NCBI RefSeq assembly: GCF_030704535.1
Contig: NC_081818.1
Coordinates: 26,513,001 to 26,577,000 of the forward strand
Origin: Vitis vinifera
Taxonomy: Eukaryota > Streptophyta > Magnoliopsida > Vitales > Vitaceae
DNA: 64,000 nt
Direction: 5' to 3'
Below the pieces are notes generated by a model. That model was given only the letters and a program-made list of their open reading frames with translations, was not told the origin of the DNA and searched no databases. This document shows positions 49,983-62,584 of this stretch, in pieces. The first letter of the stretch is position 1. Each line of letters opens with the position of its first letter. Both the position numbers and the translations under genes were made by a program.

Positions 49983-51946
49983 TCACAACCACCCACTATA
50001 CAACCTCTGACTCCTCAATTGCTTGTCACGCTCGATCAAAATTGAACTGTCCTCCTCATCTTGTTGATGCTCCTGCCATGGCATCCTGTGGGTCTCCGGG
50101 TCTTTGAAAATTTGCAGCACCCGATCCCTGAGCCCTGTGTCCGTCACCTCACAGAATCGGGTGGACCAGTCAGGTGGTTCCACGGCTCTGGTTCCCAACC
50201 CGGGGGCTCTGTCCTTGGACCCCACGTTTTCCTCATCTTGCCAATCAGCCACGTATGCGGCCACCCTCCTATAGAACTTCTCTTTGAACACTTCCCATAC
50301 TTGGTACTTGTAGTGATTAATGACCATCGCCCCTCTATCCACGTTCACAAAATCAAAACCATTCCTCAAGTGAAAATGGTGCACCACATTGATCAATGTG
50401 GAGTTCAATGCCTCTGGCCTCACTATGCTCTTGTGCCTCTCCGGTGCGGATAATCGACATGTGTACCCGACCGCCACGCCCTTTGGTGGCACGCTTGTTA
50501 GCCCCGATGGCCCGAAACTGTAGCAAGAGATTCGCAGTTCAGCTACGTTGTTGTTGGCGGACCTTGATTGGTTCCACACAACATCTTGGAGCGATGCGCC
50601 TGATGGCAAGTGTAGGAACTCATCCACGTCGATGAACCCGACCCACTCGCAACTGTCACGGGCCCGTAGGGCGCAATGAGCGAAACCGGCTTCCTGCGTT
50701 TTGATCCAAGGCCATAGGTGTCGCGAAATGTTGAGGTTGGCAGTCTCTAAGGACTCCAATACCTTTTCGATGTTGTCCACGCTGTTGTTGTCGTAGATGA
50801 ACCAACGTTGGACCCCGATTTGGGCATGGTACATGATCCATTCCCGCAAGAAGCGTGCCTGGTTCCGGACCATGGTGCATATGCACATCTCGTGTTGCTT
50901 CCGAATGGGTGGGTCAGGGGGGGAACGGCGTTTGGGCTCCGCTATTGAGTTTAGTATGCCCTTGCCCTTCATCCGAACCGATACCTTAATGGTGCTATTC
51001 AGCCTTTGGGGATTATTCAATATGCTCAGCGGGGTTCTGCAACGTACAACCTCCTGGGCAATTGACACCACCTCGGATCGTAGTAAGAACCTGGGCTTCC
51101 TGAAATCCCATCCGTACACGCATTCAAATCTTGTGGGGTCGGAGGCCCTATCGGGCCGTAGATTGAGACCTTTCACAAAAGCGACGGTGGTGTTGTCCCG
51201 GTCGATTAGAGCTTCGTACACCAGAGAGTCCCACTGGTGGGTGGGGCCAGGTCGGAGTAGAGCGTTGGATTTCAGCACAAGGGACAAGGTGAATCCACGT
51301 GGGCGCCGCGGGCACCGTACGATCTGATGGTCGCGCGTCTCTCCGTCGACATCCTCCGGCGGTAGCTTGATGTGGCTGTCCGATGAGTTGGGAGAGAAGT
51401 AAAGGCAGTCCAGGTCATCTTTGGTGAATAAGCGAGCAGATGGAGGGTACTTTAGGAAAACCAGTTCCTGGTCGGGGAATATGACAGTTTCCCGAATTGA
51501 GATCGCCGGAGGAATAAAGGACTCGCCGGCGATGGCTTCCATCGCCTGCTTTCTCCATGAAGAGACTAGAACTGGACGAAACTTCTCTGCAAGGCAGAAT
51601 TAGAAACTTCAACGTCCCACGATTGTAACTAAAAATAATCAAATTCATTTCTAAGAAAGAAGAAAAGTTCCAAGATATAAAATCGGAATTCCAAACAAAA
51701 ATCGCACCAAAACCCAAAAATCTTTAAAAAAATCAGAAACAATCTGCAAACCCAGAAAGAAAATCACAAACAAAAACAGTCGTACGAAAGATTAGTAAAG
51801 AAAAGAAAGTAATTGAAGAAACCTCCAAAGATGCTAAAGGTGGAGAAGGTGACACCAGTGACGACAACGCAAGAGAAGACCACGAAGAACGTACACCAGA
51901 AGAATCTGCCCCATGAACCCGCGTCCCGTTTCCGACGTTCTTTCAT
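49983..51946 (-). CDS. Glycosyltransferase family 92 (DUF23) protein
   Basis: Predicted Golgi type II membrane glycosyltransferase. Two exons, 51946-51823 and 51586-49983, join within a Glu codon to give 575 aa. The cytosolic tail MKERRKRDAGSWGR is followed by one transmembrane segment (about residues 15-36, FFWCTFFVVFSCVVVTGVTF). The GT92 domain covers about residues 270-520, starting at EMCICTMVRNQARFLREWIMYH, with 'WFIYDNNSVDN' and a metal-binding DxD in GFIDVDEFLHL (Asp361 and Asp363). A His-rich 'VVHHFHL' follows. GT92 in plants includes beta-1,4-galactan synthases (GALS), but this protein resembles the separate 'RCOM'-type GT92 group more, so donor and acceptor are unknown. A shorter start at 51542 was rejected because exon 1 supplies the membrane anchor. 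Confidence 0.9.
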
Positions 51947-52540
51947 TGCTGACGCTGAGAACCACTCTCTTGTTTCTTGTCATTCATCTGATTCTCTTCT
52001 ACCCCTTCTGCTATTTTTGTCTCCTCTCCACTCCAAACCTCTCACTCTTGGGAAAGTTACAGAGACAAAATCGGGCCTGTTGTCAACTTTGATGGGTTGT
52101 TACAAAGAGAGAGAGCCACTGCGACGCCTGCTCTTTGCTGTTTCGGCCATTTCGGCCATTCATCTCGCTTTATATGCGGTAGTTAAAGTGTCCGTTGGGT
52201 GCTCTTCCAAAACCCATCCTCCCTCGTACACCCCTCTTCCCCCCAATCAAATCTGGCCACCTCATACTAAGCTCACACGCAGCGCCATCTGATTGGGCAA
52301 TAGAAATGCTTACCCTATACTCCTCCCGCAGAGCAATTTATTCCTTCCGTGTAGCGGTTCGCAATGTTCACGACGCCATGTCCCGTGGCTTTAAGTTGGG
52401 ACCCTGGAGCCCACCGCGATTACGGCCTTTGAACTTCACCACGTAAGCAGATTAGTGAAGGTTCCGCAAAGGTCGAAGGAATGTAGCCGGATAAGGTGTG
52501 GTACGTCACAGCCTATCTCTTTCCTTTCTAGAATTAAACA

Positions 52541-52552
52541 TGACACGTGGCA
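52541..52552 (-). promoter_or_regulatory. G-box/ABRE-like site upstream of GT92
   Basis: TGACACGTGGCA lies about 600 bp upstream of the GT92 ATG (minus strand). It is an ACGT-core site of the ABRE/G-box type, and function is inferred only. Confidence 0.35.
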
Positions 52553-52559
52553 AGGCCGG

Positions 52560-55420
52560 TGGCACCTGGCATATGCAATTAGAACGTGCTATCATGGTTA
52601 AAACCATCCGGTTAACTGCTCCCCACGATTATTGATCTATTCCACGTCATATTTCCATACATTTTGTTTTTATAAATAAGTGAATTTTTTATTTTTCTTA
52701 TAAATATATGATAAATTTTTTATTTGGATGAATATTTCGAAAGTGCAGGTGGAGTGGGTTCGGATTTGGGTAATGATGTAAAGATGGCAATCTGGTGAAT
52801 TTGGGGTGTGGACTGTGAGAAAATAGGACAGATGCTGACAGCGGGGCATGAGGCATGCCCCACTTTGGTTTTGGTCTTTCCACGTCTAACCACTAACCAC
52901 CTCTCTCTCTCTCTCTCTCTAACAAAATAAAAATTAAATAAAAAAAAATCCAACCATATTTTCTTAAATTTATTTTTAAAAATTAATTTTTATTTCAATT
53001 ATTAGCCTCCATAAAATGCATTTAGCCCAACAGTTAACGGTTACTTTGAGCTGGTTTGGATTTGCCACATGAACTAACTAACGGTGAGACAATTCATGTG
53101 GCCCCTCGTAATCTAATCGTTGAATGTGCACATATGGGATATTTGACTAAAAGGTGAAAATATGATCCTGAATTACCAAAATGATTTTCCATATTTTCAA
53201 AACAAGATTTCTTATTATTAATTTATTTCTTTTTCTAATAAATATAATTTGCTTTTGTAGTAAAGACTTTCATATTATTTCATATATTTAATTATTAAGC
53301 AATTAATTTCTTGTATAAAATTTACATATATAATTTTCCTTTATTATATATTTTTTCCAAGAATTTTATTATTATAAATGAAATAATTTCTTATATGGAT
53401 TTGATGCTTATAATTTCCCACCATCACAAAGGATGATTTTTTTTTTTTTTTTGTATTTTCTTCATATTTTTAAATTAGGATAGAATTTTCTATAACTAAA
53501 TATATTAAATAATTAAGCAATCATTTTTGTATTTATAATTTATTTGTTCTAATTTAAGAGATGTATATAAAAATCTCATTTTATTTTTAAAAAAAATAAA
53601 ATACAATTATTTTAAAAATAAATATAAAAATACAATATTTTTTATCACTTCTTTTATTTTTACAACAAACTTATATTTTCATAAGATGAATTCACTTTCT
53701 ATACTCAACACGTTTACGAGTAAAAAAAATTTAAAATTATGTTTTTTTTTTAAAAAAACCCTACAAGAATTAAGGGCCCATATTGCATCTTGATTAATAA
53801 AATAAAAGAAGTGTCCACTAAAATAGGAGAGTGCACCATCCATCGTCACCACATTAAGATAATGGTCAAACATCTCATAAAATATTGATTAAAAACTTAC
53901 TCATCTCCATTCCCAAAATAGACAAAGCTTCAATACTGTGTCTTATGTGGTACGCTGCCTCTCACTGCCCCATTCATTACACTAAACCATTTTCTCCACC
54001 TCGATGTAGGTGCGGGATAATCATTTGTTCTATAGTTCTGGGGCTATTTACAATTAGCCGGTAGATTTGAACCTTGTTCCTACATGACCCAATCAATTCG
54101 ATGGGATGGAGCGATTCAGGTGAGATCCAATGTAGATCCAACTTTCACAGCAACCGTTGATGTTTTTCCAGAATTTTTCGTAGACCTCTTTGATATAAAT
54201 AGTCTCTTCCCAAACCGTACAAGCTTCTTCGAATTTTTGAACCTGAACTTTGAAGTTTTTAATACACTTTTAAAATTAAAAATAGTAATATTATATAATA
54301 ACTCTTGTATATAAAAAAAAATATAAATTTATTTATATTCTCAAAAGTTACTTTTAAAAGTTTTAAAATTTAAAGTAATAATTTTTTTTAATGCGATACA
54401 AATTTTAAAATTCTATATATGAGTTATTATCATTTTATATTTTTGAAATGGTTAATTTCATTCATTTTTTTGAGCTTTTGGCTAAATATATGTAGTTTTT
54501 ATAGGTTTAAAATTTTATTATACATCTTTCTTATTTTGAGTAAGTAAAGAGTTGAGTGAAAATAAAAAATGAAAAGAATAAAGAAGGTATTTGAATGAAA
54601 TTAACACTTTTTAAAAATAGTAAACTAGAAATATATCCGACATATATTTATTTTATTTTTTGTTTTTTAAATAAAAAAATAAGGGTATGTAAAGAAAAAG
54701 TTTTTAAAAGTTTATATCGAGTTATTATTATTTTCTATTTTTAAAAATAGAAAAAAAAATATCCAACTGTCTTATCCATTTGTATATGTTAACCATGCTT
54801 TTTTTAAATAAAATTTTTTTTTAAATAATTGTAATTTTCAATAAGATACAAGAATTTTTGGAAGTTTATATTAAAAAAATGATTTTAAAAATTATTTAAA
54901 AAATTTAAGGTATAAAAAATTCTTATTACCTCAAAATTTCAAAATTTAAAGATATAAGATAAATATATATTTTTTGTTCAAAATATTCTAATTTTATATA
55001 GAAGTTTATAATTTTAAAAATAAAAAAATAAAAAGTATCCAAGTGAACACTTATAGACGTTTGGATATATTTTTTATTTTTTGTTTTTAAAATTTAAAAA
55101 TATTATAACTTGTCTATAAGATACAAGTTTACTTTAAAAAGAGCAATGAATATATTTTCCATTTTTTGTTTTTAAAATAAGGAAATTATATAACTTGTAT
55201 ATAAGATACAAGTTTATTTTAAAAGAGTAATAATATTAAATTTTTTTAAAGAAATTGAAGTGTCAAAATTTTTTGTTAACTCAAAAGTTAAAATTTTTAA
55301 AGATACAAATAAATTTGTACTTACTTTTCATATACAAGATATAAGTAAATCTAAGATATTTTATTTTCATATAGAATTTTTTTTTTAATTTTAAAAATAA
55401 AAAATAGAAAGTATAAGCCA
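52560..55420. other. AT-rich intergenic region, no gene recognised
   Basis: No supported coding region. Many short, mutually similar segments of the form 'ttttttatttttt(g)tttttaaaat' with 'ataagatacaagttt' recur between about 54.3 and 55.3 kb, suggesting fragments of related MITEs. A TATAAATAG box at 54194-54202 has no gene behind it. Confidence 0.45.
52901..52920. repeat. (CT)10 microsatellite
   Basis: A perfect CT run upstream of the GT92 gene. Confidence 0.9.
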
Positions 55421-55424
55421 AGTT

Positions 55425-55792
55425 TGGGAACGTTTTAAAAAACAATTTTAAAAAATAGTTTTTGAAAATTATTCTCTGATTTTATAGAATAAGAGTTTAT
55501 TTGAAAACCTAAAATTTTTTTAAACATGTTTTAAATATTTTTAAAAATAATTTTTATATCTAATGTTTTATTTTAAATTATTTTATATACTTATATAATT
55601 ATTTTTTAAAATAGTCCTATAAAAACAAATAAAAACAATTAAAAAGAATTAAAAAATGTTATATAAAATCATCATGTTTTCTATTCTTAAGAATAACAAA
55701 TAAAAAATAGTTTTTTATTATCGTATTTTTTTGTTCTAAAGTTAACAAAAATGGTTCTAAAAAACCGCTTTTAAACAAGGCCAATATGTTAC
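55425..55792. repeat. MITE family copy 1
   Basis: A roughly 370-bp element opens 'caagtttgggaacgttttaaaaaac' and closes '..ggttctaaaaaaccgcttttaaacaaggcc', so the ends are imperfect inverted repeats. The inner landmarks 'tttaaaaataatttttat', 'taattattttttaaa' and 'gttctaaagttaacaaaaatggttctaaaaaac' recur in the copies at 60.4 and 61.2 kb. Confidence 0.65.
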
Positions 55793-55938
55793 TACTTTTC
55801 ATTTTATTGAATGACAGTGGTTTTTTTGTTTTTGTTTTTTTTAACATGAAAATAAAATATTGACAGATATAAATGGTAATTGAAGGCATCTGAACTATTC
55901 CATATTTAGTGCTGTCAAGTTCATTCGGATCCATATGA

Positions 55939-56058
55939 AGCAGGCGTGCTTAATATATTCAAAGCAAAGGTGCAGCTGAGGGAAGACGATTTACTCCTGT
56001 AGCAGATCTGCCCCAGGACAATCATATCCCAAGCAGGCGTGCTTAAGATTTATAAATA
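55939..56058 (+). promoter_or_regulatory. Direct repeat and strong TATA box
   Basis: The 15-bp phrase agcaggcgtgcttaa occurs near 55940 and 56032. The second copy is followed at once by a TATAAATAG box (56051-56059). It could be a promoter for the MYB gene 1.5 kb downstream with a long leader, or for a non-coding transcript. Confidence 0.3.
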
Positions 56059-56059
56059 G

Positions 56060-57561
56060 CAGCTTACTTGCATCTTGTATGTTGTCTCCAGAACCTCCGT
56101 AAAAATTAGTTCAAAATTTAAAGAAAATAAATAGAACGTACCCTTAATTAATTACTTCTCAAGATCATTGTGAGGAATATTGAGCTCCACTTTTCCACGA
56201 CCCCAAAGACGTTTGCGTAGTTGATGGCTGTGTGCAACCCAAATAATTAAGGCGAATATTCGATGTTGGATATTTGTGTTGTGTGCATGAACCAAATTGC
56301 TTCAGTACTGCTGATTAATTTTTTTTTATTTTATATAGGGGGCACTTGTCAAATATATGCTTGCTGCTGCAATATTTGAATGTCCCATGAAAAAGGAGAT
56401 CATCTGGTTATGGGGTTTCAGACTTTGACTGTGATGAGCCCATATTGTTGGTTGTTAATTATTAATCAACGTTAAGGCACTTTGGTGAAGCTGACTCCAT
56501 TTCCCATGATGATCTTTGAGGCTTCAAAAGCAGGATTGAATGGAAAGGAATGATTTTGGGTGACACTTGCTACTGTGCTCTCATGTGTTCCTCTCAAAAT
56601 TAGAGCCTTGATTTTGGAGTAGGGGATGATGTAACTTCACATTTTGGGTATCCTTTTTATGCTACACTCAATAATCTGAATATATGTGTGGCCCTGCTGT
56701 CTCCTACCAGGGACATTTGTGGTTGCCCTCTAATCATCTCCTCTCTTTTCTCCATGGTCCCTAGCTGTTCTTTTCATTTTTTTTAGCTCTTGATTAATCA
56801 TTAGTATATATCTGCAATATCCTGGCGAGCTCTTTTAATCTGGTTGGCTAATCAATATTGACTGGTTACATGCATTTTCATGCTCTTCAATGGCTAAAAA
56901 AAACATTAGATCACATTGTCAGGATGAGGACAAGGGTAGGAGGAAAAATCTGGGGGCGTTTCCATTGATTTTTCTATTGTTTGAATCAATGATCAGCATT
57001 GACTCCCAATTAATGGCAATTAAATTACTTGACCCTCATACCAAATTTCTGAAAGCAGATCCATAATCTAGCTAATTAAGGCATCTCTCTCAAAACTGAA
57101 GGCTGAGTAGGTTTGCCTCCAACGACAAAACTGGCCAGCCTTTAAGGGACCAAGGAATCCCATCAATCCCCATTTTTTTTTTTCTCTCTACCTCAATAAG
57201 GGAAGACTTTAGTTGCACAAATTGAATATGTCAGCCAGTCCAGGCTCCAGACCCACGTCTGGCCTCTCTTTCCATGTAAAATTTCTACAAACGAAGGCAC
57301 TGTCTATTGTCTCAATAAGGTGGTGGATATTTTATTATTACATATCCTTGATGCCTTTGGGTTATCAACTCTAAATGCTCCCCCCATTCAATCATGTATC
57401 TCCCCCCTTAAACTACATTTTACTTTTAAAAATGTTGGGATAACCAGCTGGCAGCATCTTTGTTTGGGTTATAAGGCCCCTTTTCGGGCTGTCTTGCTTA
57501 TTGTTGTTGTCACAAATCCCACCATTTCTCTCCTTTCTTTTCCCTGTGCCAAGTCTGGAAG
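56060..57561 (+). other. Upstream region of the MYB gene
   Basis: Non-coding; no gene recognised. Presumed promoter and/or leader of the MYB gene. Confidence 0.4.
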
Positions 57562-58714
57562 ATGGGAAGACAGCCTTGTTGTGACAAGGTTGGGTTGAAG
57601 AGAGGTCCATGGACAATTGAGGAAGATCACAAACTCATGAGCTTCATCCTCAATAATGGTATCCAATGCTGGAGAATGGTTCCCAAGCTTGCAGGTTTCT
57701 CTCCTGATCTTTCTCTATACAGCTTATAGTTTGATTGATATTCCTTTAAAAGTTGGCTGAGATGATGGTGATGTTGTTGATGATGATGATCACTTCTTTG
57801 TGTATGTATGGTGATGTCAAGGATTGTTGAGATGTGGAAAGAGTTGCAGACTAAGATGGATCAATTATCTGAGGCCGGATCTTAAGAGAGGCGCACTATC
57901 AGAAGTGGAAGAGAATCAGATAATCCAACTTCATTCACGTCTTGGTAACAGGTAATAATTAATATATAAATATAAGTGCCTTTCGTTTTCATTCATTTGC
58001 TTTAAGTCCATTTTGCTTCAAACATTATACTTTGATTGTTACTAGTCTGTAAAGTAGTGGCAGTGGAACAAGAAGAGCGGCCAATATTTAAGCAGTCTTT
58101 ATCATCATTCGATAGTGGGTTGTTGGTTGATGTGTTTCTTTCTCCTACCTCATTTACAATTTTTGTTTAGGTGGTCTAAGATTGCCTCACACTTCCCTGG
58201 TCGCACGGATAATGAAATCAAGAACCACTGGAATACACGAATCAAGAAGCGGCTAAAGCAACTGGGGTTAGACCCAGTGACCCACAAACCAATCGAGGAA
58301 AAGGATGAGGTCAATGAGAAAAATGACACGGTTCCAGACTCTGCTTCGTCAAAACAGCAAGAGGAAAGAAATGGTGAGAGGGGTGATACTCTAGACACAG
58401 TACAAGAGAAACAAACTGGAGGGGAAATGACCAGCCATGAAGCAAGTACTGACGATCTTTTAAATGAAATGTTGGATGGAAGCTCGGACTTGGAGTTGGG
58501 ACTACTGATGAACCAGCAAACCAAAACCTCATCAAACACCTACAGTCCCTCATTTTCTCTAGAAGATTCTCTCAACCCTTCCATGGCTGAATCCTCATCT
58601 CTCCAAGATGACTGCTTACAGCAATGGGTTGATTGTACAGTGGACTCTCTACTCTCATGGGACAACTTCAATCATCTAGAACAAGAGCTTTTCTTCTTGG
58701 AAAATAGCCATTGA
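57562..58714 (+). CDS. R2R3-MYB transcription factor, MYB40-like
   Basis: DNA-binding transcription factor. Three exons, 57562-57694, 57822-57951 and 58171-58714, give 268 aa. Both introns fall at the standard positions in R2 and R3. The N-terminus is [21 protein letters not shown]2 has its three Trp at residues 17, 37 and 57. R3 has the usual replaced first Trp, then Trp89 and Trp108 ([11 protein letters not shown]). The R3 helix lacks the bHLH-interaction signature. The block [11 protein letters not shown] just after R3 is shared with the group around Arabidopsis MYB40, MYB42, MYB85 and MYB99. The combination of [31 protein letters not shown] with GLDPVTHKP is closest to MYB40 as I recall it. 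The C-terminus is acidic and Ser-rich ([27 protein letters not shown]), a likely activation region. MYB40's targets are poorly known. Confidence 0.9.
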
Positions 58715-58799
58715 ACATACTGTCTCCCCTTCTGTGCCTTAGTGACTTTAGTTTCACCCATCAGGATGATCATCGCTCATGCAATAAAAAATTTCTCAA

Positions 58800-60390
58800 A
58801 AAGAAAGTGTAAATCATATTATTTTGATCTAGTGTTTTCCAATATGACATGGATTCCTCCTCCACCTTATTGTTTTGCTGTCAATCATTGAAACTTGTGT
58901 TTTATTGGAGTCATGTTTTAATCAACCTGTATTTGTTTATAACAATCTCTTGTTCTTAATTAGTATTCCCATGCCTCGCCTTAATTAATTTCATCCTTAG
59001 GGAACCAAAGAAGCATGCCATAAATTTCTATTAGAATAATTTCAAAATGTCCCTAAGAAGGGTTTATAGTTTTTCTAGCCTCCAAAGATGAATCTTTCTA
59101 CAACCCACTTGTCAGATTTGCTTATCCATGGACTATTTTTATAATCTTTATCAACCTCACATTTTTTATATTCCGACTCCAAGAAGTACATGGTTCATGC
59201 TAAGCACTTAAAAATGAAGTGAATTCGTTGATTTCTGATTTTGTGTGCAACACGATGTATCATTCAAACAAACATGGTGTCCTCTTCGTTGCTAGGAATT
59301 GCAGTGGGTCGGGTTTGAGAGAGGTCACCCCATCTCAACCTAGTTCCATTTACTTAAAATAATTCTCATCTTTGTCATATTAAAATTTTTTAACGTAATG
59401 AATATGCGAATTTCTCAAATTTATCTTGAACTCACCTCGAGTTTTAAAAAAAAATCTCAAACTCTTATTAGGAACGAGGTAGGTGTCTAAAACAACTCAT
59501 GCTACTGTCACCCTTACTTGTGGCTATTTGTATGTCACTAAATTTTAGGTATTTTTATTAAGAATTGATGCATTTTTGTATTAAAAATTTTCATCCATCC
59601 AAGACGTGATGATATGACAGTTGAACTACAAGGATTGGTCTTTTTTTTAATTATTTTAATTAAGATTATCTGCCGTTAGTCAATTAAATGATGAGTTAGG
59701 ATTAAGATTGAGTTTGAAGTTTGATAACTGGCTAAGTCCAAAGTTTGAATATATAATACATGCTATTGACTTGGTGAATAGGCATGGGATTATATAATTG
59801 AGGTAGGTGTTTTGCAGGGATGAATTATTACCTTTCTCAACACCTTTTAGTCCAACAGATAACACTAAACTTTAGTTTAAAAAACTTAAAAAAAAAAAAA
59901 AAGATTATCCTTTCAACACTTTCTTAATTCCTTTATGTTGGTGGTAAGTCCCTTTATGAAACTAGTCCAAACTTTATTTTAAAAAAATTATCAAGTGTGA
60001 GAAAAAGAAATGGGAAGGGCAGGTAAGGTCTGAACAAATCATTGGGTAGCTTGAAAGGGTGTTGTAATCACTATGACTTTAGCCTTCTTGGGGATCATGT
60101 AAGCTTAGCATCATTTGGTGTCCGACATCCATACGACACATAAAATGTAACAGGCCCTCATAAAAATACTTACTATACTATATATTATATTTTATATGTA
60201 CATTCAAGGAAGCGTGCCCGGCTATATAATGTGGTTGAGTAATTAATCACAAGAGATAAAATAATTCAACAAATTAATTAAAAGAAACCACTATCAAGAT
60301 GACAAGTGATAGGTGTTGTTTGGCTATATTTTGTTTTTATTATTTTTTAAAAATAAAAAATAGATTGGTAAATATAATTGTGGAAGTGAA
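58800..60390. other. Intergenic, no gene recognised
   Basis: AT-rich. The 3' UTR of the MYB gene probably ends near 58.8-58.9 kb. No coding frame with domain support. Confidence 0.5.
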
Positions 60391-60404
60391 GGTCTTGTTG
60401 AGTA

Positions 60405-60775
60405 ATTGGTTTTGATAATAGTTATGAAAAATGGTTTTTAAGAATAATTTTTTTAAAAACTGTTCTCTTATTTCAACTTGATCTATGAGCACCTTTCTCG
60501 TTTCGATTTTTGTATAACAAAAATCAGTTTAGGAATTTGAAATGTTTCTAAGCTTTATTTTTAATTATTATACGTATTTATATAATTATTTTTTTAAACG
60601 GTTTTAAAAAAAAAAGTGAAAACAACTAAAAATAATTAAAAGATGTTTTTTGAAAATATTATATTTTTTGTTTTTTAGAACAAAAAATAATTTTTGATTG
60701 TCAAATATATTTTTTAATTTTTTTTGTTTTGAAAAATAAAAAAAATATTCTAAAAAACGGTTGTTAAACGTATCC
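60405..60775. repeat. MITE family copy 2
   Basis: About 370 bp, with the same order of landmarks as the elements at 55.4 and 61.2 kb: 'ggtttttaagaataattttttt' on the left, 'atacgtatttatataattattttttt' in the middle, 'ttagaacaaaaaataatttttgattgtcaaa' on the right, ending 'tctaaaaaacggttgttaaacg'. Confidence 0.65.
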
Positions 60776-61221
60776 TAATTATTTTCAAATTTCAAGGAAG
60801 GGACCGAGTACCAACGTTTAGGTAATGGGGTTTTTAGTTTGACCCAAATTCAATTGGGCCGAATCTCCACGTCATTTCAAACTTAAAAACATTCTATGAT
60901 GTCAAGCTACCAAACAGCACTTAGTTGAAATTTAATTTCCAAGTGGGGTTGAACTAACTACAATTTTTTATTTTTCTATTCCCATATTCTTAGATTTGCA
61001 ATTTTATATTTATTTTCATTGGAGGATTGTAATGAATTTGCAGTTAGAAATTAAAAATAAATAAAGTCTTACAATGAGCTTCCATTTAGTTTATGAAAAT
61101 TAAAGTGGTTGAAAGGGTGATTAGGGCTGTAGGTGGCTGGCGTCCTCCCTACCTTTTCAAATGCCTCATCCCCATAATCATCATTATCATTGCTTATTAA
61201 TAAATAAATAAATAATCAAAA

Positions 61222-61572
61222 TTTTAGATTTAGTTGGACAAGGTCGTTGAAACATTTTGGAAAAATAATTTTTAAAAACTTTTTTATAATGTTTTGTATG
61301 ATAAAAATTTGTTTGAAAATTTGAAGTATTTTCTTTACTTGTTTTTAATATTTTTAAAAATAATTTTTATGTTTAATATTTTGTTTTTAATTATGTTTGT
61401 ATAATTATTTTTGAAACATGTTCTTTGAAAATATTATGTTTTCTAACATAAAATAAAAAACAGTTTTTAGTTGTTGAACATATTTTCTTGATTTTTTTTT
61501 TTTGTTTTCAACAACAAAAACCAGTTCTAAAAAACAATTACCAAAAAACTATTTTTGATAACTAAACGGAAA
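61222..61572. repeat. MITE family copy 3
   Basis: About 350 bp and the best preserved of the three. It contains 'ggaaaaataatttttaaaaac', 'aatatttttaaaaataatttttatgtttaat', 'ttgtataattatttttgaaac', 'aaaaaacagtttttagttgttgaacatatttt' and the closing 'gttctaaaaaacaattaccaaaaaac'. The ends are inverted versions of each other. Confidence 0.65.
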
Positions 61573-62148
61573 CTTAATTACACTTTTACAAACATGAAAT
61601 TAGAATAATATTTGGATTTGTTTAGTTGGTAATCCAAGTTTAATGAAATCAAGAAACATTGAACATGAATTTCAATCTCTAATGCAACGTACTTAAATCA
61701 AGGCGAAGCAAATTTTATTTCTAGACTCTTGATGAGATTGTAATTGATTGGGTTATTGAATTGAATTCATCTTTTTTGTTTTTTGGAAAAAAAAATATTT
61801 ATGTCAAAATTTAAATAAAAAATAATAAAATAATACATTTGATGTCTTTCAATAAAATTAAAAAACCAATAAAAATAATATTATTTCACAAAATAATAAA
61901 AATTATAAAAGATTGTGTGAATATTTTCTTGTACTTAACCTAATTTGAATTTGAAATTGAGGGAGGGCTAAGATTAATCTGACCCAATCCAAAGGCCCAA
62001 AAAATGAAACCTTAAATGGCCCCGTTTTAGGCCCAGGCCCACCCGATACACTCAGGTCCGTTAGGTTAGTAGACAAGAGTGGGGGAGTGACCGAGTTACT
62101 GGTTTGGCGCGTCATCCGAGTCGACGAGTCACGAATCGAAGAGAAGCT

Positions 62149-62229
62149 ATGTTGGCGAGGCTGAGAGGGGTTCGTAGCATTCACACCACCCCTCGCCTGA
62201 CTAAATTCTCTCTTCACCCTCCTAAAACT
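62149..62229 (+). CDS. First exon of a probable organelle-targeted protein (partial)
   Basis: A 27-codon exon (starting MLARLRGVRSIHTTPRLTK) ends exactly at a consensus donor (aaaact|gtaagc). The Arg-rich, acid-free start with a 'RSIHTTPR' cleavage-like motif is a typical mitochondrial presequence. The wording resembles the start of the small plant proteins with a DUF971 (gamma-butyrobetaine hydroxylase N-terminal-like) domain, but 27 residues are too few to be sure. No further exon was found before the window ends. The next exon must lie beyond 64,000, with the Copia remnant at 62.6 kb onward inside intron 1. Confidence 0.5.
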
Positions 62230-62584
62230 GTAAGCTTTATGCTTCTCTCTTTTTTATTTCTGGGGTTTTCTTTTTGTCCCTGTTTGGTTTCTGAGAAAAC
62301 TGAAGAAAAAGGGCAAGGTAAATTATTGACATGTTATTGTTAGATATTGTGTTTTTATGTTGTTTTCGTTCCCAAAACGATTGAAGGTTTACCTTGACTA
62401 TGCCATGTGTTAGCCTCAGTTGAGTGATGGAATTATGAATTTCGAATTTTTTATTTATTTCTTCTCCTTTCTTGCGTTTTTCTTAAATGGATGGTCATGC
62501 CCAGATGAATCCTTGAGCACCCATTTCGTGGAAAATGAAAATCTATAAATTAATTAATTTTTTTAACTCACATTAAACAATTAG

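Noticed and set aside
51813..52292. 159-aa plus-strand frame across the GT92 promoter and exon 1
   Set aside because: It overlaps the antisense of a supported exon and has no recognisable domain.
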